NCBI RefSeq assembly: GCF_030848805.1
Contig: NW_027269925.1
Span: forward strand, 400,072-464,071
Direction of reading: 5' to 3'
DNA length: 64,000 nucleotides
Origin: Temnothorax longispinosus
Lineage: Eukaryota; Arthropoda; Insecta; Hymenoptera; Formicidae
Both the position numbers and the translations under genes were made by a program. Shown one piece after another: positions 33,127-44,748 of the stretch (position 1 is the first letter of the stretch; each line of letters opens with the position of its first letter). The notes under the pieces were generated by a model. That model searched no databases and was not told where the DNA came from. It saw only the letters and a program-made list of their open reading frames with translations.

Positions 33127-33839
33127 GAGTCACGCTGTCGTATTTTTGTAGACTTAGAGCTGGATAGTTTTCGAAGATTGAGATAATGGCGGATATTAAA
33201 AATCGATATACGTGGTATATTGAGGAGAACAATTTATTGACCGTACACATTGAATCGATCGACTAGACTGCTCGATACTAAAATTACAAGCGCCCCTGGC
33301 GGATAGAAAGAAAACTCTGTCAGTGACGTGGAAGTCTTTCCTGCGCGCACGATTGGTACGCGCTGAGGTGGAATAGTACAGAAAGTACGAAAACCTTTAT
33401 TTTACTCAACACTACATATATGGCACATTCAGTAAAAGTGAGAATAAGTAATATTAGGAACGCGGAATCGCAACCTACGCTGTTCAATTTCTTTTTTATT
33501 CTTGTTCTTTACTAATTTTTTGACTATTTTATATACATAGATAAATGTATTGTTTTCTACGTGAAATAAATATTTGGCACATATTTAGACACGCTTATAT
33601 TTTAATGTATTTGCAACGATTGTGAAATAAAAGTAATATTCATACAAAAATATTACTTTTATTCTTCCACACGCTACCGCATAGTACCGAGTCCGATAAC
33701 ACTAGCTGCGGCCGCGGCCAAGTTCGGCGCGCCGAGTGAGCGAGCGAGAGAGAGAATATCATTCCCTCTTTCTCGCTCTAACTCATTGTCAGCTGATGCG
33801 ATCGAGGCCGCTACTCCAGCTAGCCCTACATTATCCGTC

Positions 33840-35611
33840 ATATCCTAATATTTAATATTTATTATAGGGATATTTTTGTACGTATATGGGCATTCTCGCT
33901 AAAATTTTCATGTTTTGACCTTGAACTACTCCAATAGTTTTGACAATTTTTTCCGAGAAATGTTCTGAAAAGGAGAAGACACGTATTTGTGTTCGTTTAA
34001 GCCTACAACCAATATATCCGATAGTGTAATTTTTAAAATTTGCATTTTTTTGTAACTGTACTTTTTAAAATAATGTTGAAAATATTCATTCCTATCGAAA
34101 AATAACTGAGATGAAATTCGTTCAGATTTAAATGAATTTCATGATGTATATATTTTTTTTAATTTCTCGACAGTCTAAAGTTGTGTTATACGATGTAGAG
34201 GAAAAAATTGTTTTTCGTAAAGTTTGTCAATTGTTTAAATTAAAAACAAAATTTATAAAAATTATACACGAATACATATACACGGAAATTAATATTGAGC
34301 TGCCTAAGATCTAAGCTTAGACCAAAAATGGCTTGTATTCTTATTCGATTGTATAACAATTATATTGGAAATAACAAAATTTTTTCGATATGTTGGAGCA
34401 TGGCAAGATTTTTTTTTTCGAGAAGTTTTACCTAATTAAAGTTTTTGTAATAATCTGAATTTGGGGCTCTATACTCGGACTAAAATAGTCTAAAATGCAT
34501 CTATTAGTAGATGTTTTATACCTTGATATTATATTGTTACGCATTAGAAAAACACATTGTTCGGTATTATATTTTATTGTCTATTACGATTTTTTTGTAC
34601 AAAGTCTGTACTACATTTTATAACTAATTATATTTAATGGAGGTATAGTGTTCGATATATTCCGAAATAGAATATCTTTTTGTCTATCTTACAATGTATA
34701 TATGTGAGTTGTAAATGTAGAATAAACAAGTAATAAACAACATATATATCTCGCCAAAAAACATAGCGCTGAATAATTTAGTTTTAAAATACAATTATCA
34801 CAAAAATTTCAATTAGCGCTTACATCTGCAACTCGTGTGTACACTGCGAGATAGAGAAAAAGATATTCTTTTTCGGAAGATATCGAATACTATACCTTTA
34901 TTGAATAAAATTAATTATAAAACGTAGCACAGACTTTGTACAGAAAAATCATAATGGACAGTAAAATATAGTACCGAAAAGTATATTTTTCTAATGCGTA
35001 ACAATATAATATCAAGATATGTAACATTAATTTGCTACTAATAAATGCATTTTGACTGTTTCAGTCCGAGTAGAGCCCTGAATTCAGGTTATTACAAAAA
35101 CTTCAATTAAGTAGAACTTATTGAAAAAAAAATCTTGCTTTGCTTCAACAGATCAAAAACGTTATTTCTAATATAAGTTTTACAAATTTTGTTTTTAATT
35201 TTAAAAATTGACGAACTTTACGAAAAACGATATTTTCCTCTCGTATAACACAACTTTAGACTGTCCAGAAATTAAAAAATATATATACATTATGTAATTT
35301 ATTTTAGTAAACAAACTTCATCTCAGTCATTTTTCGATAGAATTGAATATTTTCAACATCGTTTTAAAAAGTAGAGTTACAGAAAAATGCAAATTTTACA
35401 AAAATTACATTATCGGATATATTGGTCGGATATATAGGCTTAAACAAACAAATACGTGTCTTCTCCTTTTCAGAACATTTCTCGGAAAAAAATTACTAAA
35501 ATTATTGGAGTAAGTCAGGGTCAAAACGTGAAAATTTTGGCGAGAATGCCCATATATATACATATACATATACAAGAATATTCCTGTAATAAATATTAAA
35601 TATTAGAATAT
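33840..35611. repeat. Long palindrome (about 0.85 kb arms), foldback-type
   Basis: The left arm runs from ATATCCTAATATTTAATATT at 33840 and is mirrored from the right end at 35611. Matching landmarks include GGAGAAGACACGTATTTGTG (33976, inverted at about 35463), ATTTTCACGTTTTGACCYTG-like sequence (about 33910 and 35520), and TACAAAGTCTGTRCTACRTT near 34600, mirrored near 34930. The centre is near 34720. The arms differ at scattered bases. No coding capacity is convincing, and a TSD could not be assigned. Confidence 0.8.
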
Positions 35612-36654
35612 CCCCCCAAGGGTCGGGAGCTGACTCCGGGAGCCCATTTGAGGGCTTTCCGGACTGCCCCCGACACGGGTTTTGCGAACCCGGGGTACCC
35701 GCGCACATCAGTACCGTAATCTTCGTCAGTCTTCGGGCTGGCAAAGACCGGGGAGTCCCTCCGGGGAATCGCGAGGTAGGCGGCCTCTATAAAAAATCCG
35801 TCCGGTCGGACGGGACCGTGAGAGACGAGCTAGCTTAGGCTAGCTCCGTTGCTCGACCGTCCTATGGGAAGGAAAACCCAGAGAAAAAACCGGGGGTCCG
35901 GCTGCCCTGCTTAGAAGACTGACTAGCTTTGGCGAACCAGTCTCCAACAGCCGGTAGGGGAAGACGACCCTGACTACAAACGCCCGGCCGGGACCGTTAG
36001 GGAGATTGTGATTCTCCCACCGTCCAACGGGATTGAGTGGGCCTTTCCTCCATCCATTGCACGCCGGTGCTCCGGCAGGTCCTGGTGGAACCGTACGTTA
36101 AAACGTCCGTTCCGCAGCTTAGTCGCGAACCGAGCCTGGAAACGTTGGAGATGTCGCAGGCCAAAGATAACACCAGCAGGGAGCAGAAGGTGCAGAGGAC
36201 GGCAACACCTGTGCCTGTGCAGTGCAGCCAGGACACCCAGGGACTGGACAGCGGCCTGTGCGAGGCCGACAGTCAGCTTATAGCCGAGATACTCACCCAA
36301 AGAACTGACGAGGAGGTGAGCAGGCTGTTGGAGGTGGGCTCTCAGCCCGCTGGACACTCCGAACGAGCCGAGGTGCTTCCCAGGAGGACCGAGGTGCAGA
36401 AGGGGCAGCAGCCGGACTCAGCCGAGTCACAGCCGATGGACTACGCGGAGTTGTAAACCGTGTTTTTGCTCGATAAGAGAGTAACCTTTTATTTTTGTTT
36501 ATTTTATTTTATATTTCTCTATTTTATTTGATAAGCTTTATTAGAACACACTCGTTTAATTAGGTAGGGTACACAACCCTTGTGAAACTTTCTATATTGC
36601 GTTATTTCGTTTGATTTTTATATCTTTTTTGCGTATTATGGCTGCGTTTCGCTA
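35612..36654 (+). other. GC-rich segment with a 100-codon acidic ORF, origin unknown
   Basis: From 35612 the composition switches abruptly to GC-rich. The segment resembles the 5' region of some non-LTR retrotransposons (GGGAGTCCCTCCGGGGAATC, TATAAAAAATCC), but no endonuclease or RT follows. An open frame ends at 36456 (possible start ATG 36151: MSQAKDNTSREQKVQRTATP, then EADSQLIAEILTQRTDEEVS). It is hydrophilic, with no domain I recognise. It may be the N-terminus of a truncated LINE ORF1. The stretch 36457-36654 is AT-rich and non-coding, with a partial copy of the 47106-type MITE end near 36643. Confidence 0.35.
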
Positions 36655-37335
36655 TTCACTCGCAGTACTGGTGTGACCGGACGGCACGTGTTGAGCCCGA
36701 TTCCGGCGGATAATATTCCTATCGAACGGTCGCCACTCGGTTTTACCTTAGACTACCGAGAAGGTAAGTGTTCGCATCAACGCCCCGATTATTTGCAAGA
36801 CGCTAATAGGATTTATTTGTTTCAGAAGGATGTCCCTGATGGATCACCGTTGCTGCTTCTCGTCCCTGGATCCTCGCTTTACATCGCATACCAGATAGAG
36901 GTAAGTCAGGATAAAATAATTATATCCTAATTATTTAAATTTTATTTCAGACTGATGTCCCTGTTGGATCACCGTTGCTGCTTCTCATCCCTGGATCCTC
37001 GTTTTACATCGCATACCAGATAGAGGTAAATAATTATAAAATAATTATTACATATATAATTATGTAATAATTATTTTATGTTTTGTTGCAGATCGACGTC
37101 CGGAATGGATCGCCGTTGCCGTTATCCGTCTCTGGATCCTCGCTTTACCTCGCATACCAGATAAGGATAAGTCCCGATAATTATATTTTAATTATGTACT
37201 AATTCGCTTCTTTTCTTTCAGGTTCCCGCCTCGGATGGATCGCTGCTCTGTTGCTGCTCTGCTTCCCCGGATTCTCGCTTTACATCGCATACCGGATTGC
37301 CGCTGGCCAACGTTGGATCATCGCCGAAGGACAAG
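36655..37335 (+). CDS. Tandem array of exon-like cassettes with a hydrophobic motif, unknown gene
   Basis: Four similar blocks sit between consensus splice signals: 36826-36900 (75 bp), 36951-37025 (75 bp), 37092-37166 (75 bp) and 37222-37335. A preceding block ends at 36763 with a GTAAGT donor. The 75-bp blocks are phase-symmetric and encode variants of DVPDGSPLLLLVPGSSLYIA + YQIE; the last block encodes GWIAALLLLCFPGFSLYIAY and a hydrophilic tail. Intervening pieces are 50-66 bp, each with a polypyrimidine-CAG acceptor. The third 75-bp block has lost its donor (GT to AT at 37167). The hydrophobic motif could be a membrane segment. I do not recognise the family, and no upstream start is clear: the ATG near 36639 soon meets a stop. 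Confidence 0.45.
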
Positions 37336-39412
37336 GTAAGTAGAAGGTAAGTATCGATAATTTTTTTATAATTAATCAGGAGAATTTGTTTCAGAATTAA
37401 TTAATCTTTAATTTCAGATCATCATTTCAACATTACAGGCCGTTTCACAATATCATAAAGGTGTCTCACAACGTGAGTTTCTCGCCTCGGTGTGAATGTC
37501 GCTTTATTTTAATAAAGTTGCACAATTATTCAAATTGCGTATCTCGGCTTATTCGTTTAGTCGATACGATGCTTTTATTCCAGATAATTATTCCGATCGG
37601 AGGACTTTGTTCCCCGTGATTGTTAAACTATGATCACGCACTCGGCTGTGATCATCACTCTATCGTACAATGTTCGTGCGCAGAATTAATGAACGAGTAT
37701 TCGGTGGTTAAATACAATAATTAATAATGTCCGCACAATATTCCGTATCCGCGTGACCCAATGCCCGTGGTTGTTATATACTCGATAATTGCACTTCCGT
37801 TAATTAACAATGTATCCGAATTTCAACGCGCGTATTGTTGCTAACACTCGATTGTATTTGGCAATTAATTGCCCCTCGCTGTTATTTAAGACGAGTAAAT
37901 TTTACGCGATAGTACGCGGGAGTTCTCGGTTGTAAAGTATAACGCGTATGCCGATCGTACAGAGTGTGATACGTGTGTTCGCCACGGCTATACCCGAGAG
38001 ACTGCGTCGAGCGATCGCTCTCGCTTGGGCTCCCCACTTATGCCGGATCGTTCCCACTCCTTGGAACTTTCTCGATCGTCTATTGTTCGCGGCCGGCACA
38101 TCTGGCGCGATCATGCGAAAACACGATGATTTTTACTACCCTCTCGCGTGCCCTTTTGCGCATCTTTCACTTATGCCCGTTCTAGAAGGTTCCCGTGGAA
38201 TATTCCACGCGCAACGCAGTGCGAGAACCTTCCTTCCTTGGCACCGCTGCACCAGGTTTTCACTCGCGGAAACTGTTTGACGCGGACAACGTCGACCCTT
38301 GCGCACCTCCTCGGAAATGCCCCTGATGATGAATTTGGGTGTTCTTCCTTACGACGACGTCCGGGTGACGTCGATGTCGTCGGCCGTTGACGCCGACCCT
38401 CTGGCTAGGTTTCTCGGGAGCTGGTATCGCTGTTCCGGGCCACTGTTCCCATAGATGATGCGTTTCCTGGGGATCTTCGTCGGAGCTCGACGTCGACCCC
38501 CTAGGCGGGTGTCCCAGGATCTTTCGCGACGGATTCCGTCGTTTGTTCCCGGGGAAGATGTGTTTCCCGGGGAACTCGTCTGACCTTGACGCCGACCCCC
38601 TGGGAGGGTGTCCCAGGTCCTGGTGAGATTGTTGGATGACAGTTCCTGGCGAAAGTGCATTTCGCCGGGATTTTGTCGGACAATGGCGCCGCCCCCCTGG
38701 AGAGGCTCCTCCGGTCCTGGCGAGTCCGTCGGACCTCTCTTTCCCTGGAGAAGTTACGTTTCCCGGGGATTTTCACCGGGTCATGGCGCGCACCCCCTGG
38801 AGCTGTGTCCCAGGTCCTTGGAAGACATTTCGGCCTGGTTGTTCCTGGAAAAGATGGTTTTTCCACGAACTTAGTATTTTCTCGGCGCCCACCTCATGGA
38901 CGCGCGTGCCGGGTCCGGGGGATGTTCCTCCGTGCCCCCGATACGGGTTATCGCCGTAACTCTATGTCGGCGTTTCGATTAAACGCGCTTATCATTATAC
39001 GATCATTATCGCTTAAACTGTATCGACAACCGCTAAATAATATAAGACCTTTTTGATCGGCGGTGAGTCAAAGTATCAACTAAACTTGGTTTCATACCTA
39101 TCGGCCGGATATAATTCTTAACCTAAAATTGCGCGCGGTCTTTGCCGTCTTATCGAGCCTGTATTCTTTAATAATACGCAAAAATCTAAATGTAATTAGC
39201 CGCACGGGCTTTCAACGCAACTTAATCCTAAGTCTCTTACGAATGCCGTAAGTGTAATCTCAAAATAAATTGAATAAATGTGAATGGCAGAAATGAAAAT
39301 CTAACGAAAATAAACTCCGTGACCATTTTGGCGAGCAAGTTATCAAAATAAAAATCAAACAAAAGAAACGTGTATTCTATATGTATTCTATCGTCAATCG
39401 ACGAGCCGTCTT
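37336..39412. other. Non-coding region with degenerate tandem repeats
   Basis: I see no recognisable gene; the open frames are products of GC-rich repeats. The stretch 37336-38370 is mixed composition with an AATAAA near 37510. Positions 38380-38880 are a tandem array. AT-rich sequence resumes after 38960. Confidence 0.5.
38380..38880. repeat. Degenerate GC-rich tandem repeat, five units of about 90-110 bp
   Basis: Each unit contains a form of GACGCCGACCCCCTGGGAGG, then TGTCCCAGGTCCT, then TTCCTGG/TTCCCGG...AAG and TTTCC/CCGGGGA. Units start near 38391, 38502, 38590, 38687 and 38786. Confidence 0.7.
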
Positions 39413-39415
39413 TCT

Positions 39416-39883
39416 TTACTTCGGCTCCCAAGCCTCGTCGTCGTCACTCTCGCTTTCCCCCGACGGTGACTGGAAGTCATCGGAGGGCTGATCAACCGGG
39501 CCGATCGGGAAATCGTATCCGACGAATTCCGCGATCGCATCTATCAGAGGAGGAGGCGCGGGACTCATTATGGGGACCTGCAATGCCGACATTAACGGCG
39601 TGGGCGGCATGCTTGGGAGTTCGGTCTCCCGTGGTACAGGTGCCGCTGCTGGTCTCCCCTGAGGCGGCTGCGCTTCCGCTACCGCTCGTCCTGTCTGTGC
39701 CGCGCGTGGCTCTGCAACGGGTAGTCTCTGCAACATCACTCGGGGTGACCGTTTGGTCAAGCGACGCGGCTGTTGGGAAGTGCCCGGTCGCACTGGCAGC
39801 ACTGTAAATCCGTTCCAATATACGCGGCAGTAAGCTGTCAAAGCGCTTTCGTGTTCATGTGACGTCATAGATTTTGTCGTCAC
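39416..39883 (-). CDS. Proline-rich ORF with acidic C-terminus, unidentified
   Basis: A 155-codon open frame: MTTKSMTSHEHESALTAYCR, a Pro/Ala/Arg-rich middle (residues about 30-100), then LIDAIAEFVGYDFPIGPVDQ and a strongly acidic end ESESDDDEAWEPK. The C-terminal part looks coding. I recognise no family; it could be a gag-like or a lineage-specific protein. It lies on the opposite strand, head-to-head with the short ORF starting at 39935, and the 50-bp gap (TGACGTCA at about 39860) may be a shared promoter. Confidence 0.35.
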   Translation of the reverse strand: MTTKSMTSHEHESALTAYCRVYWNGFTVLPVRPGTSQQPRRLTKRSPRVMLQRLPVAEPRAAQTGRAVAEAQPPQGRPAAAPVPRETELPSMPPTPLMSALQVPIMSPAPPPLIDAIAEFVGYDFPIGPVDQPSDDFQSPSGESESDDDEAWEPK

Positions 39884-40550
39884 TCCCTACTTTCATTACT
39901 GCGGCTCGCGAGGTGAGGCATTCGCAGTAAGAATATGGCGGATATAGCGGCACCTTTGAAAAAATTGGTCCTTACCTATGTGAACCTTGCACCCGACTTT
40001 TGAAAAATTAATTTTTTTACGGAAAACGTTAGCATTCGGTTTGTAGTTGTTTGTAGTAACAAAAATTTTGTTTGTAGTTTAATACATTAAAAATGATAAA
40101 AATTAAAAAAATTACTCGCACTTCACTTTGAGATATCTCAAATCCGTTTGCGCCATCTTCTTTAGAATCATTTGTAGTTGTTTGTAGTGCTTTTCTTTTC
40201 GTTTGTAGTTGCACTGTTCAAAAATTATTATATTTTTGCAATAAACAAAAAGAGTAACTTTGCCAATTTTGGAGATATCTCAAATCAGCTTGCGCCATCT
40301 TCTTCAGAATCATTTGTAGTGCTTTTCTTTTTGTTTATAGTTGCACCATTCAAAAGTTATTATATTTTTGCAATAAACAAAAAGTGTAACTTTGCCAACT
40401 TTGAAGGATATCTCAAATCCGCTTGCGCCATCTTCTTCGGAATCGTTTGTAGTTGTTTGTAGTGCTTTTCTTTTCATTTGTAGTTGCACTGTTAAAAGTT
40501 ATTATATTTTTGCAATAAACAAAAAGAGTAACTTTGCCAATTTTGGAGAT

Positions 40551-40689
40551 ATCCCTATCCCCCACACTTCCCTCATTACTCTTGCTGCCTTCCTTCTTCT
40601 CTCTCTGATATGCGCCTCCTGCCCTCCATTCTCCTTCATCGTATACCCTAAATACTTGAATTCTTTAACCTCTTCTAATTTTTTTCCCA
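40551..40689 (-). repeat. 139-bp internal LINE ORF2 fragment inside the foldback arm
   Basis: Nearly identical to 42132-42262 of the LINE, in the same orientation. It encodes KKLEEVKEFKYLGYTMKENG and then QEAHIRERRRKAARVMREVW. It is an internal piece with neither the LINE 3' tail nor a TSD, and replaces the expected start of a 140-bp arm unit. Where the full LINE copy has a TAA stop (about 42225), this piece has the Leu codon TTA. Confidence 0.85.
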
Positions 40690-41237
40690 TCTCAAATCCG
40701 CTTGCGCCATCTTTTTCAGAATCATTTGTAGGTGTTTAAAGTGCTTTTCTTTTTGTTTATAGTTGCACCATTCAAAAGTTATTATATTTTTGCAATAAAC
40801 AAAAAGTGTAACTTTGCCAATTTTGGAGATATCTCAAATCCGCTTGTGCCATCTTTTTCAGAAACGTTTGTAGTTGTTTGTAGTGATTTTCTTTTCGTTT
40901 ATAGTTGCACTGTTCAAAAGTTATTATATTTTTGCAATAAACAAAAAGAGATAATTTTGAGAGACAATTTTGGAGATATTTTAAACGAAACGGAACGAAA
41001 ACTATTACAAACAACTACAAACAATTCTACATCGAGTCGCGCAATTAGTTTTAAAATATTTCCAAAATTGGCAAAGTTACACTTCTGTTTAGATTAGATT
41101 AGATTAGATAAGATACTTTATTACCCCAAGGGGTCTAAAAGGGCGTTTTGTAGGGACGTACCCAACCCTGTACATCCAGTTTACAACAATTTACATACAA
41201 TTAAAATACATATAATTTATTATAAACATATTCCTCT

Positions 41238-44200
41238 TCAATCCTTTTCGTTGTCTCGTCCTCCTTGATCCTCTTTCGTTGAGTTGTTGGCTGATTCTTC
41301 TTCCCTTCTCACTTTCCTCCCTCCTCCATCTCGTCTCATTTCCTCTATTGCTCTCATCCATTCTTCTCCCTCTCCCTTCTCTCCTAGCAATCTCTCTGCC
41401 ACATCCTGCCACCCTTCTCCTTCCCATTCCACCCATCTCGTACATTCCTCCCATATATGTTCCCATGTTTCCTCTTCCTTCCCACACATCCTGCATTTTT
41501 TGTCCTCCTCATTTTCCCAGTATAGTCCTTCCCTCACTTCGTTACCCAGTCTGAATCTTGCAATCCTGTTCCATCTTGCTTCCTCCCATCCCTTCATTAG
41601 ATAGTCCGGGATCCCGTCCTTCCTTATGCTCTTATACCATCTATTGTACTTCGATTCTACGATCTTTTCCATCCCTTCTTGTCTCTCCTTGTCTCTCTCC
41701 TTCTTTTCCAATTCCTCCTCCTCCAACTCCTCTCCTCCTTCCATTTCTACTCCGATCCCTTCCAAGTAATCTTTTCTCTCCTGCTCCCATCTCCCTATTA
41801 CCTTTCCTCTCTTCCATCTCTCTTTCATTTCTTTCAAACACTTTCTCGCTATCTCTCCTCCTCTACCTTCTTCCAATTTTCTTTCAAATTTCCATGTTTT
41901 CTTGCTTGCTCTACTTCTCATCTTCTCTCTTTCTAGCTCGTCTCTGACCATATATCCCGGCGTCCTCCAGTTTACTCCAAGTACCCATCTAAGATATCTC
42001 TCGTGAATACCTTCTACCTCCCTCCTCTCCTTCCATCCCCATACTTCTGCCCCGTATCCCATCACTGTCCATATCAGTGTGTCGTATAGCCAGATCCTTC
42101 TTTTGCAGTCCTTTTTCCACATCCTCTTCCCTATCCCCCACACTTCCCTCATTACTCTTGCTGCCTTCCTTCTTCTCTCTCTGATATGCGCCTCCTGCCC
42201 TCCATTCTCCTTCATCGTATACCCTTAATACTTGAATTCTTTAACCTCTTCTAATTTTTTTCCCTTCCACCTCCAGTCGTACTTCTTCTTCCTTCCTCCT
42301 CCCTTTCTGAATCTCATTACCTTTGACTTCTCTATACTCAGAGTTAACCCTTTTCTGTCTAGATACCCTTCTAACCTGCTTATCATTGATCTCATGTCCT
42401 GTTCCTCCTCTGCCAGCAGTGCAATATCATCTGCATACATTAGCGTGTATATTTTCTCACCTCTTAATTTCACTCCTCCCCATCCGCCTTTTTTTATATG
42501 ATCCTCTATGTCTGCGATTAATAGATTGAATAATATTGGGCTTAGTGGGCATCCCTGTCTCAGGCCCTTCGCCGTCCAAAATTGACCACCACTCTCTCCT
42601 CCTTTCCCTACTCTGCTCTTTGTTTCCCTCAATACTTCCTCTACTCTGTCTATCAGTCCTTGTCTCACTCCTCTTTCTCTCATTGCCTTGATTAATACTC
42701 TTTTGTCCACTGAGTCGAAGGCAGCCTTCAGATCCACAAAAAACACCGCCATCTTTCCTTTCTCTTTTCCTATTTGTCTGTTCACCAGGTAGTTCAAAAC
42801 GAATATTTGATCCATCGTTCTCATTCCTTTCCTGAATCCCGTTTGATTATCGGGAATCAATTTCTTCGTTTCTACTTCTTCTCTTATTCTTTCCGCCAGT
42901 ATCGCCGTGTAGATTTTGTACATCGAAGACATGATGGTTATTCCTCTATAGTCCTTCACATCTCGCCCTTCTCCTTTTTTAACTAATGGGATTATCTCCC
43001 CTTCCTTCCATTGTTCCGGCCAGCCTTCACCTCTCCAGACACGCTTGCATACCTCCCATATCCATTTCACCATTTCTTCTCCTCCGTACTTCCATGCCTC
43101 GTTAGGTATTCCGTCATTGCCTATTGCTTTTCCCGTCTTTAGTTTCTTTATTACGTTTCTTACCTCTTCTAATCCTATCTCTTCTTCCTCCTGTCTATTT
43201 CTGTCTCCCTCTCCCTTTACCACTCTGTTCTCCACTCCACCCATCAGATCCATGAAATACTCCTTCCACTCTTCCGGTTTTATCTCTTCATTCAACCTTC
43301 TTCTTCTCTTCCTTACTCTGCCTATCAACTCCCATACCTTTCCCTCCGTTTTCGCTTCTCCGATTTCTCTAATCATTCTTTCTTTCTCCTCCTTCTTTCT
43401 GTCACACATTTCCCTATATTCTTTTCTTCTTTCTCTGTATCTTTCTGCCTCTTCTTTCCCTTTTCTCCATTTCCTTAGTTCTCTCCTCACTTCCCTCTTG
43501 CTCTCCGTACATTCCTCGTCCCACCACCCTCTTTTGTTCTTGATAGTCGCTCTTTCATTCTTGTCCTCGTTCTCCTCAATCACTCTTCTTATCTTCCTTG
43601 TTCCTTCCTCTATTTCCTCTTGCAGGTCTCTTTTTCCTCCAATCGCGCCTAACTTCTCCCTAAATTGCGTCTTTCCTTCATCATTCCATACTCCCCTTCT
43701 TCTCATTTTTTCAGTTTCTCTCCTCCTTTGCCTTCTCTTCGAGCTTCCTCTCACCCATAGTATTAATGGGTGATGGTCCGAATCTATCCTTTTTCCTACT
43801 TCCAGTCTTTCCACCTTTTCTCTAACCTCCTCGTCCCCTATTATGTAATCTATGACTGTCTCACCTCTTCCCCCTGTGTATGTATATTCTCCCTCCTCGT
43901 CCCCCTTCGTGCCTCTATTTAATATCATACATCCTCTCTCCTCGATAAACTCCAGTAACTTTCTGCCTTCTTTATTTATCTTCTTATCTTTAGACTTCCT
44001 CCCTCTTTCCTCTCTTCGTTCGATTTCCTCTTCCCATCCTCCTTCCTCTCCCGTTCTCGCGTTGAAGTCACCTCCTATTATGGTCCTTACTCCTTTTTCC
44101 TCCTCCTCCGTCCTTTCCTTCAGACCTTCTAGTTTCTCGTCTATATTGTTGTTTACATAGATTCCTATTATTCTCCATACTTCCTCTCCTATTCTTATCT

Positions 44201-44714
44201 TACCTTCGATTTTTCCTTCTTCCTCCGTCTCCCTTCTTTCCTTTATCTCTTCTATGCTTTTCCTTATTCCTAGCAACATGCCTCCGCACGCTCTGCCTTT
44301 CTTGTTCCTCCTGGCTGCTATCTGTACTCTCCATCTATATTCTCTCGGTAGCTTCTCCTTCACCTTCTCCCATCCTTTCTCATCAGTCCAAGTCTCCATC
44401 ATCACAATCACATCCCATTCCTTTATCCCTTCCCAGAAGTCCTTATCCTTGTTTGATAAACCAGCTACGTTCCAAAAGGCCACTTTCCACGTCTCTTCGC
44501 TCTCCCCGTCGTTTCTTTCCTCTTCTCCTATATATCTTTTCTCTTGTCCCTCGACTTCCTTTATACCGTTTCCTCTAATATTTTCCTCATCTACCTCCTT
44601 TATACTTTCTTCGTCCTTTCTGGTTTCTTCTGGTGTGTTCCGCCTTTCTTCTATCTCCTTAGACCTTACCTGTCTTCTTTCTTGAATCTCTTCCCTCCTT
44701 CTCTCGTTCATCAT
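41238..44714 (-). pseudogene. LINE ORF2: AP endonuclease and reverse transcriptase, one nonsense codon
   Basis: From ATG 44714. A Glu/Arg-rich lead is followed by an endonuclease with WKVAFWNVAGLSNKDKDFWE, VMMETWTDEKGWE, GGDFNARTGEEGG and DSDHHPLILWV. The RT contains KTGKAIGNDGIPNEAWKYGG, FVDLKAAFDSVDKRVLI, GLRQGCPLSPILFNLLIADI and the catalytic MYADDIALL. After FKY a single in-frame TAA (42225-42223) interrupts. Then GYTMKENGGQEAHIRERRRK, WVLGVNWRTPGYMVRDELER and a C-terminal CCHC-like motif CRMCGKEEETWEHIWEEC follow, ending at 41238. Apart from that one codon the frame is open for about 1,150 codons, so the insertion is young. No RNase H is seen. Confidence 0.9.
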
Positions 44715-44748
44715 TCTTAACCCTTCTTTATCCTTCTTCTTTTCTTTC

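Larger units (their letters stand above)
31735..33822. repeat. Region bounded by inverted repeats, with internal tandem and inverted copies
   Basis: The left boundary (about 31737-31820: CGATCGTATCAGCTGAATCA, then (GCTC)n, GGCACG, TTGGCCACGGCCGCAG) is mirrored at about 33695-33815 on the minus strand (CGATCGCATCAGCTGACAAT, then GCTCGCTCACTCGG, TTGGCCGCGGCCGCAG). Inside, a 254-bp unit is tandemly duplicated (32268-32521 and 32522-32775) and part of it recurs inverted at about 33547-33660. The layout suggests a foldback-like or composite element whose exact ends and TSD I could not fix. A SINE lies within it. Confidence 0.6.

Noticed and set aside
33187..33267. Short ORF starting MADIKNRYTWYIEENN
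   Set aside because: Only 26 codons, with no homology recognised and no splice signals that would extend it.
38349..39056. Several 100-130 codon open frames
   Set aside because: They translate a GC-rich tandem repeat in several frames at once, with no consistent coding signal.
42232..44685. Long plus-strand Ser/Leu/Phe-rich open frames opposite the LINE
   Set aside because: They are antisense shadows of the Glu/Arg-rich ORF2.
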